Origin: Xanthostigma xanthostigma
Lineage: Eukaryota; Arthropoda; Insecta; Raphidioptera; Raphidiidae
NCBI GenBank assembly: GCA_963575645.1
Contig: OY754470.1
Coordinates: 23,542,501 to 23,606,500, forward strand
Length of the DNA: 64,000 nucleotides
Reading direction: 5' to 3'
The position numbers were made by a program, and so were the translations under genes. Each line of letters begins with the position of its first letter. Position 1 is the stretch's first letter. The notes under the pieces were generated by a model. The model had not been told where the DNA came from. It ran no database searches and saw nothing but the letters and a program-made list of their open reading frames with translations. Of this stretch, positions 1 to 11,618 are shown one piece after another.

Positions 1-970
1 AAGAGTGTCAAAATAAACAGGTTTGCTTTAACGCAAAAAAGCAATTTAACTCTTCAGACAGATTAAGATTTAAAAGACCATTAAATCAATTTTACAAAGG
101 CGTTTTATTTTTACGCGGAAAATTCAAAGAAAATAAATACGTACGTGAAAAGAAAATAAACAATCTTGAAACCGTTTTACTTATGATCTTATTACAATTC
201 GTTTAGAGTCCGTCAAATAATGTAGGTGTGCTTTTTTAATTATTTTGTTTATTTTATTTTATTAGCACATTTATATTTTTCTTCATAAGACATTTTGGAA
301 CCCCTGCGCATAAATCAAATCGTTTAATTTAAAGTTCGTAAAAGTTTCTTAAAAAACTGAATTAGCCAGATTTCAGAGTTTTAAGCTGGAAAGTCCTGTT
401 CTGAATTTTAATGGCATTGGCAAGGTTGGTTTTCCTTTCTCAATGTAACAAAAAAGTAGGCTTAATTTCGAATCTCAAGTAGATTTATGCTCGCGACCTA
501 AAATTTATCTACATGGTATTTTTTATAAGTATCTTATACAATAAATATGCCTTATTCTTAGTTAAGCGCAATTAAAAAAAAAATTCTTTTATCGCCTTTA
601 TTTAAGAAGGTAATTCATAACGAATTAAAAACTGTCTACAAGCGATAGGGAATGTTATTTTGAATTCGTCTTCTAAAATGGTTCTTAACAAAGGTGCAGG
701 GTGTTGAATTTCAAAATTGTTGGTTCCTTATTTTACATAAATTTGAAATTTTGATACAATTGTTGCGGTGCTCATTTTGAGTAAAAAATCTCAGTTATGT
801 AAATATATAGTTCGAGTTCAAAATTAAACACTATAGTTTTGAAATGTAGTTGGTAGCTGTGTAATTAAATAAAAATAGTCTACCTACATTATATGTACAA
901 TGTATATTTCATACATAATTTTTCAACAATTTATCAAAATATAGGACTAAAATGATTAAGGTAAAATTTT
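1..970. other. AT-rich sequence, no gene recognised
   Basis: I see no ORF, RNA gene or clear repeat boundary here. If the exon at 1421-1502 belongs to a gene, this stretch would lie in its first intron, because that gene runs leftward. I did not find a convincing minus-strand acceptor followed by an open frame. Confidence 0.4.
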
Positions 971-977
971 ACTGAAT

Positions 978-1110
978 CAATAACTACGATTTCTAAAAAA
1001 AACGATAACTGAGTGGTGTCGATGCGATGGCATTTTTTTGCGCAGTGAAAAGGAGACGGGGAAAGGGAAGAGTTCCCTATAAAAAACAATAACGAGGTGG
1101 TGGTGATGCA
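978..1110 (-). repeat. Diverged copy of the 82-bp minisatellite
   Basis: Read on the minus strand, about one and a half units match the repeat at 27388-27739: an A/T-run with 'gaactc' or 'gaaat', a CT-rich block ending in 'tttcactgcgca', a run of A, then 'gccatcgcatcgacac'. It is more diverged than the other copies and lies inside the probable first intron of the exon at 1421-1502. Confidence 0.6.
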
Positions 1111-1420
1111 ATTGACAGTTTCGTGAGTTTCCAAATTCGCCAAAATCGTAGGTGTTGATTTAGTAAAAGCTTTCCATTATAAATAATAATATTCGAAGTA
1201 ATGAAAGAAGAGTTTGGAAAAACACCACGCTAGAATTTTATTAAAAAACGTTTAAAATTAATTTGAATCACTCTACCTCCTCTAGAAATTTCGTAGACTC
1301 AGTTTTTATACTGTATATTATTAAAAGTTTGAAGAAACAAAATTTAATTCAAATGTGTTTTTTAGAATGTTGAATCGAAAAAAAAACATTAAATTGAAAA
1401 ATACGATGAATTCAACTTAC

Positions 1421-1502
1421 CAATTCGTCCGAAAGCTTCAATAATTCGAGCAGCGAACAAAAGAATAGCTATCACAACCATCACTTGTTTTACCCACATC
1501 AT
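1421..1502 (-). CDS. First coding exon of an unknown secreted protein (signal peptide)
   Basis: Two consecutive ATG codons (1502-1500 and 1499-1497) open a frame of 27 codons beginning MMWVKQVMVVIAILLFAARI and ending IEAFGRI plus one base. The frame runs directly into GTAAGT on the minus strand (1420-1415), a perfect splice donor, so the exon ends in phase 1. The N-terminus has a classic signal peptide layout: a lysine, then a hydrophobic core VMVVIAILLFAA, then a polar region with a plausible cleavage site after IIEA. The product would therefore enter the secretory pathway. The upstream sequence is A-rich, as expected before an insect start codon. The rest of the gene lies to the left, beyond the window or in exons too short to see. 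A small secreted peptide, cuticle or immune protein are all possible; I do not recognise the family. It could still be a chance ORF, but the signal peptide and exact donor together make that less likely. Confidence 0.5.
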
Positions 1503-2880
1503 AATTTTATTTTGTGTTCGTGTTTTATTAGCTAATAATAATAAACTCTGCTCCAAAGCAAAAAAATCACGTATTTATTATTTTTTTTTATTCGCAGATA
1601 CCTGCGTTTGTAACGCGCACACAAAAACTGAATGTTAAGATTTTATGATTTTTTTCTCCGCTACGCACCACAACAATAATTAAATAAATTCGCGGCGTCG
1701 TCGCGATTCATTAAAATAAATGTTTATTTTATGTCGGTTGAAGCTTTAGAGGTTAGGTAATAGAATTATCCAATGTACGGCTACGTTCATCTTTTGTTTT
1801 AATTGTAACTTTTATCGAATATGCAAATTCTCGAACACAAAACACGTAAATTTATTTTGCATACAACGAAAATACAAAAGCTCCCAACAGTTTACAAATA
1901 TAAGTAAAGTTCCTTTATGTTTATTATTCACGTTTATATAACAATTATTTGAAGTATATTTAATAATTCGAAGATATCAAGCGGGGATATTAATAATGTT
2001 AATAATTTGTATCAATAACATTTATATTAAATATTAAAATATCTGTCGATATTTGAACACGAAACATATCATGAATAAATCATCCTCGTTGCCACATCGT
2101 TATTTTATACGTTTCTATTTAATATTAACCAGTATAGTCGATTTTATAAACCATCACTTTAACATTTGAAAGTACCACTCTTTCGAAAATTATTTAATTT
2201 TTAATGAAGCTGTTTGCTACTTTGCACCGGAAATAAATATTCACTTGTAATATAAAGAAATAAACGAAAACTTATTAATTATTAAACAAAGTTTGTGATA
2301 TATTATTGCAAAGTTTCTCAAAATAAATTCCATTTGAGTTAAAAGTCTTTTCTGAATTGTTCATGATTTCATATATCTTACGTAAACCGGTTTAGTTTTA
2401 AATTGACGTTATTTATGTTCTCAAAGAGCTTTTATACAACTTTGTTTACAATTTGTTATATGAACATCAATACTAACGAAGGTATTTAAATATTTTCTTT
2501 ATAGAACGAACGATTATAAACTTCACAAAAACGTTCCACAAATATTTTCTACATAGAATTTAAATTCAACTCAAAGTGTTGACTGCAAGTTAAAAAGGGA
2601 AAAGTTTATGAGTGCAAAGACATTTCAAACTCTTATGCACACAGTCTTTAATTTAATTCTAAATAAATCCAAATGATATTTTTAGATTCCTACATGAAAA
2701 GGGTTCAGTTGGCAACATCCAAGCAGTTGCTATAATTGCTTAAAAACGCAAGCATTAAATAATCCAACACCTATTACAATGTATAATTTAACATTGAAAA
2801 AGTAATCTCGTTTTTAATTTGACATCCGCACGTGTTTAGTAAGTTAAGCTAGCAACAAGCCCCGTAGCTGCTTGTTAGGT
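1503..2880. other. Probable upstream region of the signal-peptide exon; no other gene seen
   Basis: The bases just right of 1502 would be the 5' UTR of the minus-strand exon. A patch relatively rich in G and C at about 1605-1715, including 'cgcggcgtcgtcgcgattc', stands out in very AT-rich surroundings and could be part of its promoter. I cannot point to a definite TATA box or initiator. The remainder is featureless AT-rich DNA. Confidence 0.3.
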
Positions 2881-3242
2881 TAGTGGATACTGAGTCAGCC
2901 TACGACAGTACGGCCTACGAAACACTACTGACGCTTGAACAGTTGAACCGCTATGCCTTGTGGTAGACGTCGGTAGAGAGCTGTAACGTCGACATGGTGC
3001 GCAGACGTATTAGCGATCGTCCATTCGTTTGTCCGTTGTGACGACGCAAGAACTTAGAAGAATGGAACTGTTATAATGCGTGTGTTTACACTGTAAAAGA
3101 ATCTTTCTGTCATGCAGCTGAATAGCCTGTAGCATTGACGCTACCAAACTTACAAAACTTGTCATATTTCTAATATTACAGTAGAGGATGAACCAAAACA
3201 ATTTTTAAATTGGAAGCTCCGTTGAGTAAACCCAAAATCTTC

Positions 3243-3823
3243 TTTTGACGTGATAACGTCTTATAAATTGATGAATCACCAATCTTATAAATTGATAAAA
3301 CACCGGCTGCATGCACGAAAAAGTGTAATGTTCCTAACGTTCCGCCTGACCCTGTGCATGCTTTTCTCGAAAACGGCCCTAACGATTTGGATGAAATTTA
3401 CTGAAAAGGGATTTTGGGGGGCAAAAAATCGTTTTAGCTAGGTCTCATCTCTAGAAAAAATAGTTTTCTTACAAATTTTATCATTATAAAAATCAATTTT
3501 TTGACGTATGAAAATACTTAAATATTGTAAGTAGGTTTTGGAATTTTATATAAACAGTGAAACAATTGTTTTCAAAATATTATGACAATTAATCTTTGAG
3601 ACTTAAAATAAATACGAAAGAAAGAAAGTTAAAAAAAACAATTATTATTATATGTGGTGAGTATTTTAATACATAAAATTAACCTAAATTTGAAGCGAAA
3701 GATGCAATATCATAGATTTGAACTATTATAATTATTATATGTAGAATTTAGGTTATGTATTACGGAATACGTTATCACGTAAAACTATCGTCCGTAAACC
3801 GACTTTACAGACAACCAATTTTT
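3243..3823 (-). repeat. Dispersed repeat, family R1 (ACGTGATAACG ends), copy 1
   Basis: On the minus strand it begins 'ttggttgtctgtaaagtcgg', then 'tttacggacgatag', ACGTGATAACGT, and ends 'tcaatttataagacgttatc' plus 'acgtcaa'. The ends carry the inverted motif ACGTGATAACGT / ACGTTATCACGT, which suggests a DNA transposon or MITE. The same termini occur at 6917-7165 and 48251-48683. The interior differs in length between copies. No transposase frame is present. Confidence 0.65.
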
Positions 3824-3911
3824 TTTCCTGGCTTCTTCTTCCTCCTCTTCGCTCAACGTCGTCAAAATAAAACATTCTTCCACTGAACTACACATGTCCA
3901 TGTCCATTATC

Positions 3912-4252
3912 CGAACGCCGATTAACCGAATCGCCAATTATCCGAATCGGTCTTAAGCGTAATATAAAAAATTTAAACCAAGTAATTTTTCAATAAAAAC
4001 AAGTTTTGTGGGGACGCAAGAATACAAAAATGCGAGTGACAAATGACCATTGCCGTGTAGACGCTACAATGGTATCAACACACGTCGAAGTTGGAACTCG
4101 CTGGACTCAGGAGTCCAGATATATTTCAACTGTTATGGTTAAAAGCACAGAATGAAAGCTAGAGGCAAAACACTACATGTCCGATGATCCGAATTTTCGA
4201 TTATCCGAATCGACCCCGGTCCCAATTAATTCGGATAATCGGCGTACTTGAA
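3912..4252. mobile_element. pogo/Tigger-like MITE with ATTATCCGAAT ends
   Basis: The left end reads 'acgccgattaaccgaat' and contains 'attatccgaatcgg'; the right end, read in reverse, gives 'acgccgattatccgaat'. These inverted termini and the repeated 'ttatccgaa' motif resemble pogo/Tigger elements of the Tc1/mariner superfamily. No transposase frame is present, so it would be a non-autonomous copy. The exact boundary and the TA duplication are not resolved. Confidence 0.45.
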
Positions 4253-5190
4253 AACTGCAAAAAGGCCTGTCGCACTCAGAACTTGCACTAAAAGTTGATA
4301 ATCCGTTTAGGTATAGTCTGCGAAATAGTGCAGGTTGCAGGTCCGTGCTGTGCTGATTGTGCTGGTCTATGCAGGTATAGTGTGGACGGTATTTTAAACA
4401 TTAGTGTTCAGTTTAAAAAAAATTTAACCATACGTTCTTCAGTGTTGCTGGTAGACAGACAAAAATTCTAGAAACACGTTATCTTCGTCCAGGTGTTAAA
4501 ATATTCGAAAATCTGCAAGAAAATAAAATCAAATTTTTTTTTTTTAATATGGGTTTTATTGGCTTTTGTTTTGTAACATTTAGCCACGACAAATGTTTAT
4601 TTATTATTTAACCGTTTCTTTCTTATACTTAATTAATTAGACAGGGACACAATAGAGGGATGGACCATGGAGAATAGTAAAAGGTAAAATCAAAAATTAT
4701 AAAACGAAATTTGTACAAGAGAAGGTTTTATTGATAAATTAATTTTGAGAACGTAAGAAAAAACTAAATACTTATTTTTGATTTATTAAAAAAAAATGTG
4801 AACCGTTTCGGGACGCCTGGCAGATGTGAAATATTTAAAGCGAAATTGAAGTAACTAAATTTCGCACTGTCAACTAACGAAATTCTTGTAACTAAATATT
4901 GACGCCCTGTGAATTAACAAAGTTTTAGTAACTAAATTAAACGCATCAACAAATGCCATGTTCGCCACTCCAACACACACACAACAAGCACTAACTAATA
5001 GCTGTCTAACGCATACACACAACAAGCGCAAATGAAACGTAACGTCGCGTTTTGCACGGTTTTACTTCTACCCAAATGCGCCGTTAAATGTTTCCCATCA
5101 ATTAATATAAAAATAATTTTTGAATTTTTACGAACGCTTGCAGGTAACTCTGATAGTTACTACATACATAAAAATTCCAGACCATTGGGC
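4253..5190. repeat. Mostly featureless DNA containing a short tandem repeat at 4851-4945
   Basis: No gene is visible. At 4851, 4888 and 4928 the decamer 'gtaactaaat' starts three diverged units of roughly 37-40 bp that also share 'aactaacgaaa' or 'aattaacaaag'. The rest has long A and T runs without recognisable structure. Confidence 0.5.
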
Positions 5191-5196
5191 GACGGG

Positions 5197-5831
5197 ACCA
5201 TTCCAACTTCAAAAATGTTGACATTTGACTATAATAAAGAAAATAAAATTTCTGATATCGTGTGAGGTGACGCGGGTAATTGCTAGTATTCAATAGGATA
5301 TTTGCTATTCGTTGCCATGATTACATACATAATATGTTCAGCGTCATGTAAACATTAATCAAAGCATGTCGAACTTATTTATTTCTGACAGATCCATAAA
5401 ACAAAAGACCGGCTGATTTTTTTTTATTTTCAAAATATTTTCGAAACTTTAAAGTTTAGAAAAAAAATTTTTTAACGAAACTTTCTTGAAAAAGTAAATA
5501 AAATAATAATCCGTTATGAAAAGTATACCATTATTATATAAAAAACACCGTTATAGCAAATATCTCTTCTGCGATTGCGCCGATTTTCCCCAAAAACAAT
5601 AGTGCTCTTCATATTTGCATACCAAACATCCCCCCAAAATTTGGTTTCGATCCGCTCATCCGTTTGACCTGTATCGTGTTCACAGACAAACAGACTAACA
5701 GATGCACAGAGTTTTTTCAAAAATATGTTTTTTGGATTCGGGGGTCCTCAAAACGGAAAGATATTGTAAAATTTTTAAAAAGTGAATTTGACCTAAACTA
5801 GTACCATTCCCCACTTGTGGGTTGGAATGGT
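5197..5831 (+). mobile_element. MITE-like repeat with ACCATTCCAAC ends, copy 1
   Basis: The left end is ACCATTCCAAC (5197-5207) and the right end is its exact inverse, GTTGGAATGGT (5821-5831). Related copies occur at about 8357-8553 (plus strand, left part only) and 28972-29370 (minus strand, right part). Shared landmarks include 'ctgatatcgtgtgaggtgac', 'gctattcgttgccatg' and a right part with 'gattcgggggtcc'. No coding capacity is seen. The superfamily is unclear, and the target duplication is not recognisable. Confidence 0.6.
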
Positions 5832-6370
5832 AAAATATTATTACCTACGTCAAGTTAAATGCAGTCTCTTTTGAAATTGTGCCATTCTATACATTTATTC
5901 AGCAAATTTATTATTATTGCATATTCCGTCTAGTTTACTTACAAAAATATTCAACAGAAAAATGTTCTAAAAACTTTCCGGGAATATTTGAATAAACACA
6001 AAATGTAGAAAAATACTGTAACTTTTAATGATCGTTTTTAACAAAAACGTACCTAATATAATAAAAATTTCAAAAAAAACTGGTGAATTTTTTTAATGTA
6101 TTCATAATGGTATATGTACTTCTAGTTTATACTACAATAAAATTGAAAAAAGTGTTTTAACAAGTTATTTTTTGTACACACGTAATACGTACAAAATCAA
6201 CATCATGCCGTATATTGCATAATGCCCCTCTTTGAAATCGTTGTACCGTGCGTTCAACAAGGGTAACACTTTAATAAGGCTATTAAATTTATAATTCTAT
6301 GACATGATGGGACTCGTTAATTATGAACGATAAAACTTTTAACCTCCTACGGAAAGGTCAGTAAAAACAA

Positions 6371-6705
6371 AATTTTGAGGTCTGCGCCTATTCAAGTACT
6401 ATTACGAGGACAGCGTGGTGTAATGGTCAGCGTGCTGGCCTTTGGATCGCACTGTCGTGGGTTCGAATCCCACCTCTGCTCATGGATATTTTGTGTTTGT
6501 CATTTAGACCCAGCTTTGATATTTAATGATACTGGCCAGATACCAAGAGGTAGTGCCATCCCCAAGTGATATTCTCTTGTATATGTGCATAATATGCTCT
6601 ATATATGTGGATATATACAATTGGATATACCTTTTAAAAAAAAATAAAAAAGAAAAGTACTATTACATTACATGTACTTACCTATATTAAATTGGTTCCG
6701 AACTC
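6371..6705. mobile_element. Old MITE with TTTTGAGGTC ends, interrupted by a SINE
   Basis: The left end 'ttttgaggtctgcgcc' and right end 'ttggttccgaactcaaaa' are imperfect inverted repeats. The same termini bound the larger element at 34559-35143. About 250 bp of the interior is a SINE insertion (6406-6654), so the MITE is the older of the two. Confidence 0.55.
6394..6666 (+). mobile_element. tRNA-Gln-like SINE with 12-bp target duplication
   Basis: The insert (6406-6654) is flanked by AAGTACTATTAC at 6394-6405 and 6655-6666. Its head matches a tRNA gene: an A box TGGTGTAATGG at 6416-6426 and a B box GGTTCGAATCC at 6460-6470. The spacing and the loop containing 'cctttggatc' resemble tRNA-Gln(UUG). 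A unique body of about 130 bp and an A-rich tail follow. This is the anatomy of a SINE transcribed by RNA polymerase III and copied by a LINE. The clamp of the acceptor stem is decayed, so it is not a working tRNA. Confidence 0.85.
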
Positions 6706-6916
6706 AAAAATTGATTATTTACGCTTTTTCATTATTAACTAAATAGTAAATACACGGTAATAATTATTTTTCATAGCACTCGACACACGTGTAAATTATT
6801 ACTGTGTATTTAATTGTTAAATTGATCGTCTTTCTCGAATATTTTCTTATGCAACCTTATGAAAATTTTATGTGAATTTATAAACATATAAAGTGGAGAT
6901 TTTGAAATATATAAAA

Positions 6917-7165
6917 AAATTGGTTGTCTGTAAAGTCGGTTTACGGACGATAGTTTTACGTGATAACGTATTCTGCTCGAATATCATATTTAATAATACA
7001 TAACCTAAATTTTAGTAGCTGTCAAACTTGGGCCGATCGTGCTTCTCTATCGCTTATACTACGCTCTCGCTTGCACGCACAGGGTCAGGCGGAACGTTAC
7101 GGCGTTAACACTTTTTCGTGCGTGCAGCTGGTCATCAATTTATAAGACGTTATCACGTCAAAAAT
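6917..7165 (+). repeat. Dispersed repeat, family R1, copy 2 (short form)
   Basis: It has the same 'ttggttgtctgtaaagtcgg' start and 'tttataagacgttatcacgt' end as the copies at 3243-3823 and 48251-48683. At about 250 bp it is the shortest copy. The interior contains 'tcgtgcgtgcagc', shared with the 48-kb copy. Confidence 0.65.
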
Positions 7166-7391
7166 ATATGTTGTCATTTGAAAAACAAAATGCATGTACA
7201 CTTCCGGTTGAGTTTGAAGTACAAAGTGATAAGTCTAAGTTATTATAGAGTAGCTACTGTTTGCTACAATTGTTAAGAAACACCCATTGTTACAACGCTA
7301 TCAACATAGAAAAATTAGTTTATTTTTTCAAACAATGTCACCGTCGGGATACGAACCCCGAATAACTAAACTCATCTAAATAAAAAAAAAA

Positions 7392-7647
7392 GATAAGTCT
7401 AAGGCCGTAGATATTTTGTTTTTTGGGGGGCGGGTAAAACAAAAAAATCAATATTTTTTGTTTTATTAATATTAAACAAGAATACTCACGAAGGAAGGCG
7501 TCAAGCAAAATATTAATTCCAAATCTTGTCTAAATTTTGTTTTTTAGTTAGGTGTTCATAATCTTTCCAGTTTTATTTTTTATCATTATGGGGCTGGGAG
7601 GAACAATTACCTCCTTTACCCCCCATGTCTACGCCCTTGGATAAGCT
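7392..7647 (+). mobile_element. hAT-type MITE, CAAGGGCGTAGA family, copy 1
   Basis: The element (7400-7639) starts 'taaggccgtagatat' and ends 'atgtctacgcccttg', an imperfect inverted terminal repeat. It is flanked by 'gataagtc' and 'gataagct', a decayed 8-bp duplication. The interior matches the copy at 24329-24562 (both contain 'caagaatactcacga' and 'tcaagcaaaatattaattcc') and the minus-strand copy at 11619-11835. It has no transposase. Confidence 0.7.
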
Positions 7648-8340
7648 TCAGCTGTTTCCGCTAGTAAATCTCGAGCTGAACTAAAAACACTTTTTTTGTA
7701 TCTAGTAGGATACACGAATAATTCACTGTTACCACTTTCAGTGAACACACTGTATACTAATAATTTTGAAATTAAATTATGTGCTACCCATTATACTCTA
7801 TTCAAAAGAAGAAAAAAATACGGAAAGAGAGTAAAGGTGAGTTTGTGGGATTTTTAATGGAAAGTACACAATGAAACGGAAATTGAGAAAACTTACATTC
7901 GTCTTTATTTTGATGATTTTATTCTTGCGAATATGATAAACTTGATAACACATAATTCATTTAAGTCACAGTCTAACATTCAAATTAACTGAAATATCAA
8001 CGTTCTTTAATGAAAAGAATGTGAGGCTACTGTTTATATCGTATTTCTAATTTCATAAAAATATTGTTTATTTTACACTTCGTGTTATTTTTCAATTTAA
8101 TGCTAACGTAGATATATAATAATTGTAAATGTAGCTATTGAGTTGATTTTGCGTCATTTCTTTTTCCTTAATTTTCGCATACTAACGAAAATAACATCAT
8201 GTAATTGATATTTTCTTTTGATATGTAAACATTTTCGTTATATATTTTTGTGGCGACTAAATCAAGTGGTCTATGTAGAAATTTTTACAAGTTTTTTTCC
8301 ATACGTCCAGTTATAGATTTTTTTATATTCTATTTTATAT
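7648..8340. other. No feature recognised
   Basis: AT-rich DNA without a supported gene, RNA or repeat boundary. Confidence 0.35.
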
Positions 8341-8356
8341 AGCGTCGAAAAAAAAA

Positions 8357-8553
8357 CAGCCAATTGAGAGATGGGATCATTCCAACTTAAAAAATATTGA
8401 CATTTGATTTAGTATAATAAAGAGAATAAAATTTCTGATATCACGTGAGGTGACACGGGCAATGACTAGAATTCAATATGATTTAATTTGCTATTCGTTG
8501 CCATGGTTACCTAATTATATGTTCCACGTCATGAAAAAATTAATCATTAATAG
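8357..8553 (+). repeat. MITE-like repeat with ACCATTCCAAC ends, partial copy 2
   Basis: It matches the left part of the element at 5197-5831: 'attccaactt', then 'gaataaaatttctgatatca', 'cgtgaggtgac', and 'gctattcgttgccatgg'. The right part is missing. Just downstream lies the foldback element at 8555-8790, which may have replaced or interrupted it. Confidence 0.6.
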
Positions 8554-8554
8554 C

Positions 8555-8790
8555 TCCCGAGTACATCCGCTAATAAAACTGTTGTTAGTTACTTCTTACC
8601 ACACCAGTTTTATTAGCGGATGTACATTTCGGGAGCTATGCTCTCATCTACAGCAAACACTAAACTCAAATGATGAGAGCATAGCTTCCGAAATATACAT
8701 CCGCTAATAAAACTGTTGTGGTAAGAAGTAACTATTCTTTATTTTTTTATTTTTGTTTCAACCACAGTGCTCTTAATATTTGTATTTGAA
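8555..8790. repeat. Foldback MITE, 'gttttattagcggatgtaca' family, copy 1
   Basis: The unit containing 'gttttattagcggatgtaca', then 'tttcgggagctatgctctca', occurs directly at 8611-8650 and inverted at 8672-8715, with an additional inverted fragment at 8562-8602. The loop holds 'agcaaacactaaact'. A second copy sits at 35745-36000. Both copies share the same 45-bp right flank, 'tttcaaccacagtgctctta' and nearby bases, so that flank belongs to the element. Confidence 0.7.
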
Positions 8791-11191
8791 TTTGCATTTA
8801 TTTTGCGTGTTTTCGATTGGCTTATTCTCTTAAATCGCTCTAAACATTAATTTCGACATAAATCAATTTTCTTTGTGGGCGCAGATATTATATTGCACCA
8901 GGCAAGCAATATTTTAAGTGCTATACGGCTTACCTACACTTCGAATGCAACCCTCAGTGTACACAATACTACTTCATTATTTTTTTACTGCGCTTAAAAT
9001 ATGAATTTTCATTGACTTTCTTGACTACAAGAGAAAATTTTGAAAAACGTATTCTGTTTAGTCAGCAAAAGTAATGTTTCGCCAGTTCAACGATTTAAGA
9101 TTATGTTAAAAACCAGACCCTTAGTGAATACTAAGTCATCGCCGCAAAAAGAGAATTTTTATTACGAGTAATGATAAGCTAAATATCTTTGTATTATTAT
9201 ATCAATGTCTAGTTCTCAAATAAGACTTCTTCCTTAATAAGAAATTGAAGTTTTTGCAAGAAACAAATATAATCATTTTTAAAATGAAACTCAAACACAT
9301 TACTGAAGTTAAGTCAACTTATATTTCATATTTACCTTGCGATTATATGCGAGGTTGTGGTTGCTGATTTTGTCAAAGCTTATAAAATATAGGTACAGAG
9401 TGTCTTAGAATTGGTATTCTGGTGAGAAAATTTGAAAAAATGATATGTTTGCATATTTTCAAAGTTTAGACCTTTAATAATATGTCCTCAAAAGGATTTT
9501 TCAAAATTCGAATTATTTTCGTAGTTACAGTGACTTTTGTAGCGTGGCAACTAAACCGATCGGCCGGAGCGAATCTAACAAAAGACGATAGACGTTGTTG
9601 CTCTACTTGAGGACTCAAATTTTAAACTATTGTTTCACGAAACTACTTTTTTCGACCTGCTCGACATGATATCTCAAGTTCTACTTTACTTGTTTGGTGG
9701 AAATCTTCTTTGTATCTCCCTCTGTATCCGGAAGCAAGAATTTTTTTTTACTATTTAAAAAAATAATCCGGATAGGTCAATACACAGGGGCCAAAATTTT
9801 TTTTTTTTTCCAAGGTCCGGATCATGACGTCTTTACTAAACAAGATTTTTTTTTGTTTCAGAGCACTAGAAGAGCTGGAAACGTATCAAGCAGGATGCAT
9901 CTTTTTTTAGGCCCCACTTCACTGGCCTGTAACTTTGAATTTTTGATCTTGTAAAACTGGATGCTAAAAATGTTTTTAATTTTTTTTATCCTATTCAAAA
10001 AAAATGAATAAAATTTAGGCCTCTAGACCAGAATACACTCTTAAAGATCTTATAACCGTATTTTCATAAAAATATAAAAATCCATTTATGATTCATTCCT
10101 AAAGTCAACATAAATGGAATTTTGTCGAAAATTAGGTGATAAAAATATATTTTATAATGTTTGCACATCCCCTTATAAAATAATATTAATTTTGAAAGTA
10201 GTAAAATTTAAAACTGCCTCAAGGACTGTTTTTGCAAATAAAATTTCACAATGTTAAAAACGCACGGCTTAGCTGGGCCCCACAATTCTGACAGATCTTC
10301 AATTTTGTGTTCAGACGTTCCAAAAGAAATGTTACACAAATTTTAACGCTGCTGCCTCAAATATCTACTTATCCTAAAATGTTTGATAACTCTTGAAATA
10401 CTTGACTTATACTCTCAATTATTTAAAATGAAATAAATTTTTTAGACTTGTTTATTATACCATTCTGTATACATTCAATATTAACTAGTTCATTTAACAC
10501 GAGATCTCTTTTCTTTATATTTTCACTGCATTAAACCTTCAGAATGTACTGCATATGCATTTTCCGTAGACGACATTAAAATATCTTAGTTATGATTTAT
10601 CTATTCTTTTAATCCGACAGCTTTAAATTACACAAAGAAAACTAATTTTACTGAATAAATATAGTAGCATTATACTTATTTCATTCTATTTGAAATCCGG
10701 TAAAATAATTTTGTGTCTATTAATGCAGGCGCTGTAAGTAATTGAGTATGCAAAATGTGACGACTGGCAACTGTGTACGGATTCTGCATATACTTTTATT
10801 CTATACCGAGCATCCGAGCATAGGAATAAAATCGCAATCGAATCATTAGGGTGCAAAGATATATTTCTGTCTTTTTTATGTCGTAAGAACTCGTTGGCTC
10901 TGATTGGCTTAATGTCATAGAAAAAGACATAAAGTTTTTTAAACACAGATACAATTCACTGCTCTGTTTTGACGTCATATCTATGATGACATAAAGATAT
11001 GTGTTATGACTGCGGACCAATCCTATCATCGGAGAAATAATATTTTCTATACAATTTGTTGCCTTCACTCACCGCACATTGAGTAGATAGACAATGACTC
11101 ATATTGTTAATTATTAGATATAATATGGGATTCTTAGACCTGAGACCCCAAAAAATGAAAAAACCATCTTCCCGGCAGCAGCGGTGGTTCC
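8791..11191. other. No gene recognised
   Basis: This 2.4-kb stretch contains only short ORFs with biased composition, such as the phenylalanine-rich frame at 9694-9954, which arises from poly-T runs. 'cacaggggccaaaa' near 9782 and 'ggccccacttcactgg' near 9913 might be worn transposon ends, but I cannot support boundaries. Confidence 0.35.
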
Positions 11192-11419
11192 CTCTAGCCC
11201 AGAGGCGGGCAAATCTTTTGATCAGCGGGCCACATAGTTGATGAAAATTCAACCGCGGGCCGTATAGCTGATGAAAATTTGACCGTGGGCCAAAAATTTG
11301 CAGAGCTAAAAAAAGGTCCTCAAAAAAAATTTTCGTCTGTTCTGTCGCCCTTGCTATTTATTTACTATTTTTCTAAAATCCGGCCCGCTGGTCGCCATTT
11401 GCCCAGGTCTGCTCTAGCC
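11192..11419. mobile_element. hAT MITE (CAGAGGCGGGCAAA ends) with perfect 8-bp duplication
   Basis: The element (11200-11411, 212 bp) begins CAGAGGCGGGCAAA and ends TTTGCCCAGGTCTG. It is flanked on both sides by CTCTAGCC (11192-11199 and 11412-11419). These ends are typical of hAT MITEs in many animals. The left half contains two tandem 30-bp units beginning 'gcgggcc' with 'gatgaaaatt', and the start of a third. There is no coding capacity. Confidence 0.9.
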
Positions 11420-11618
11420 CCTTCTCATCTCCTCTCTTTGCCACAGAAAGAGAGAGAAAGAGAAAGAAGACACAGTTGTCAACCTTGCTATAATATATAC
11501 ACTGTGAAATAACACTAAATAACTATATTATAGTTCGTTATACGAATTCATTTCTGAAAGTTAGTTGGGTAAAGTAAGGGTTAATAAATAATGTTACACA
11601 TCATTGGCGACTATTGTA

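Noticed and set aside
9694-9954. 86-residue ORF
   Set aside because: Phenylalanine-rich from poly-T runs; no family features.
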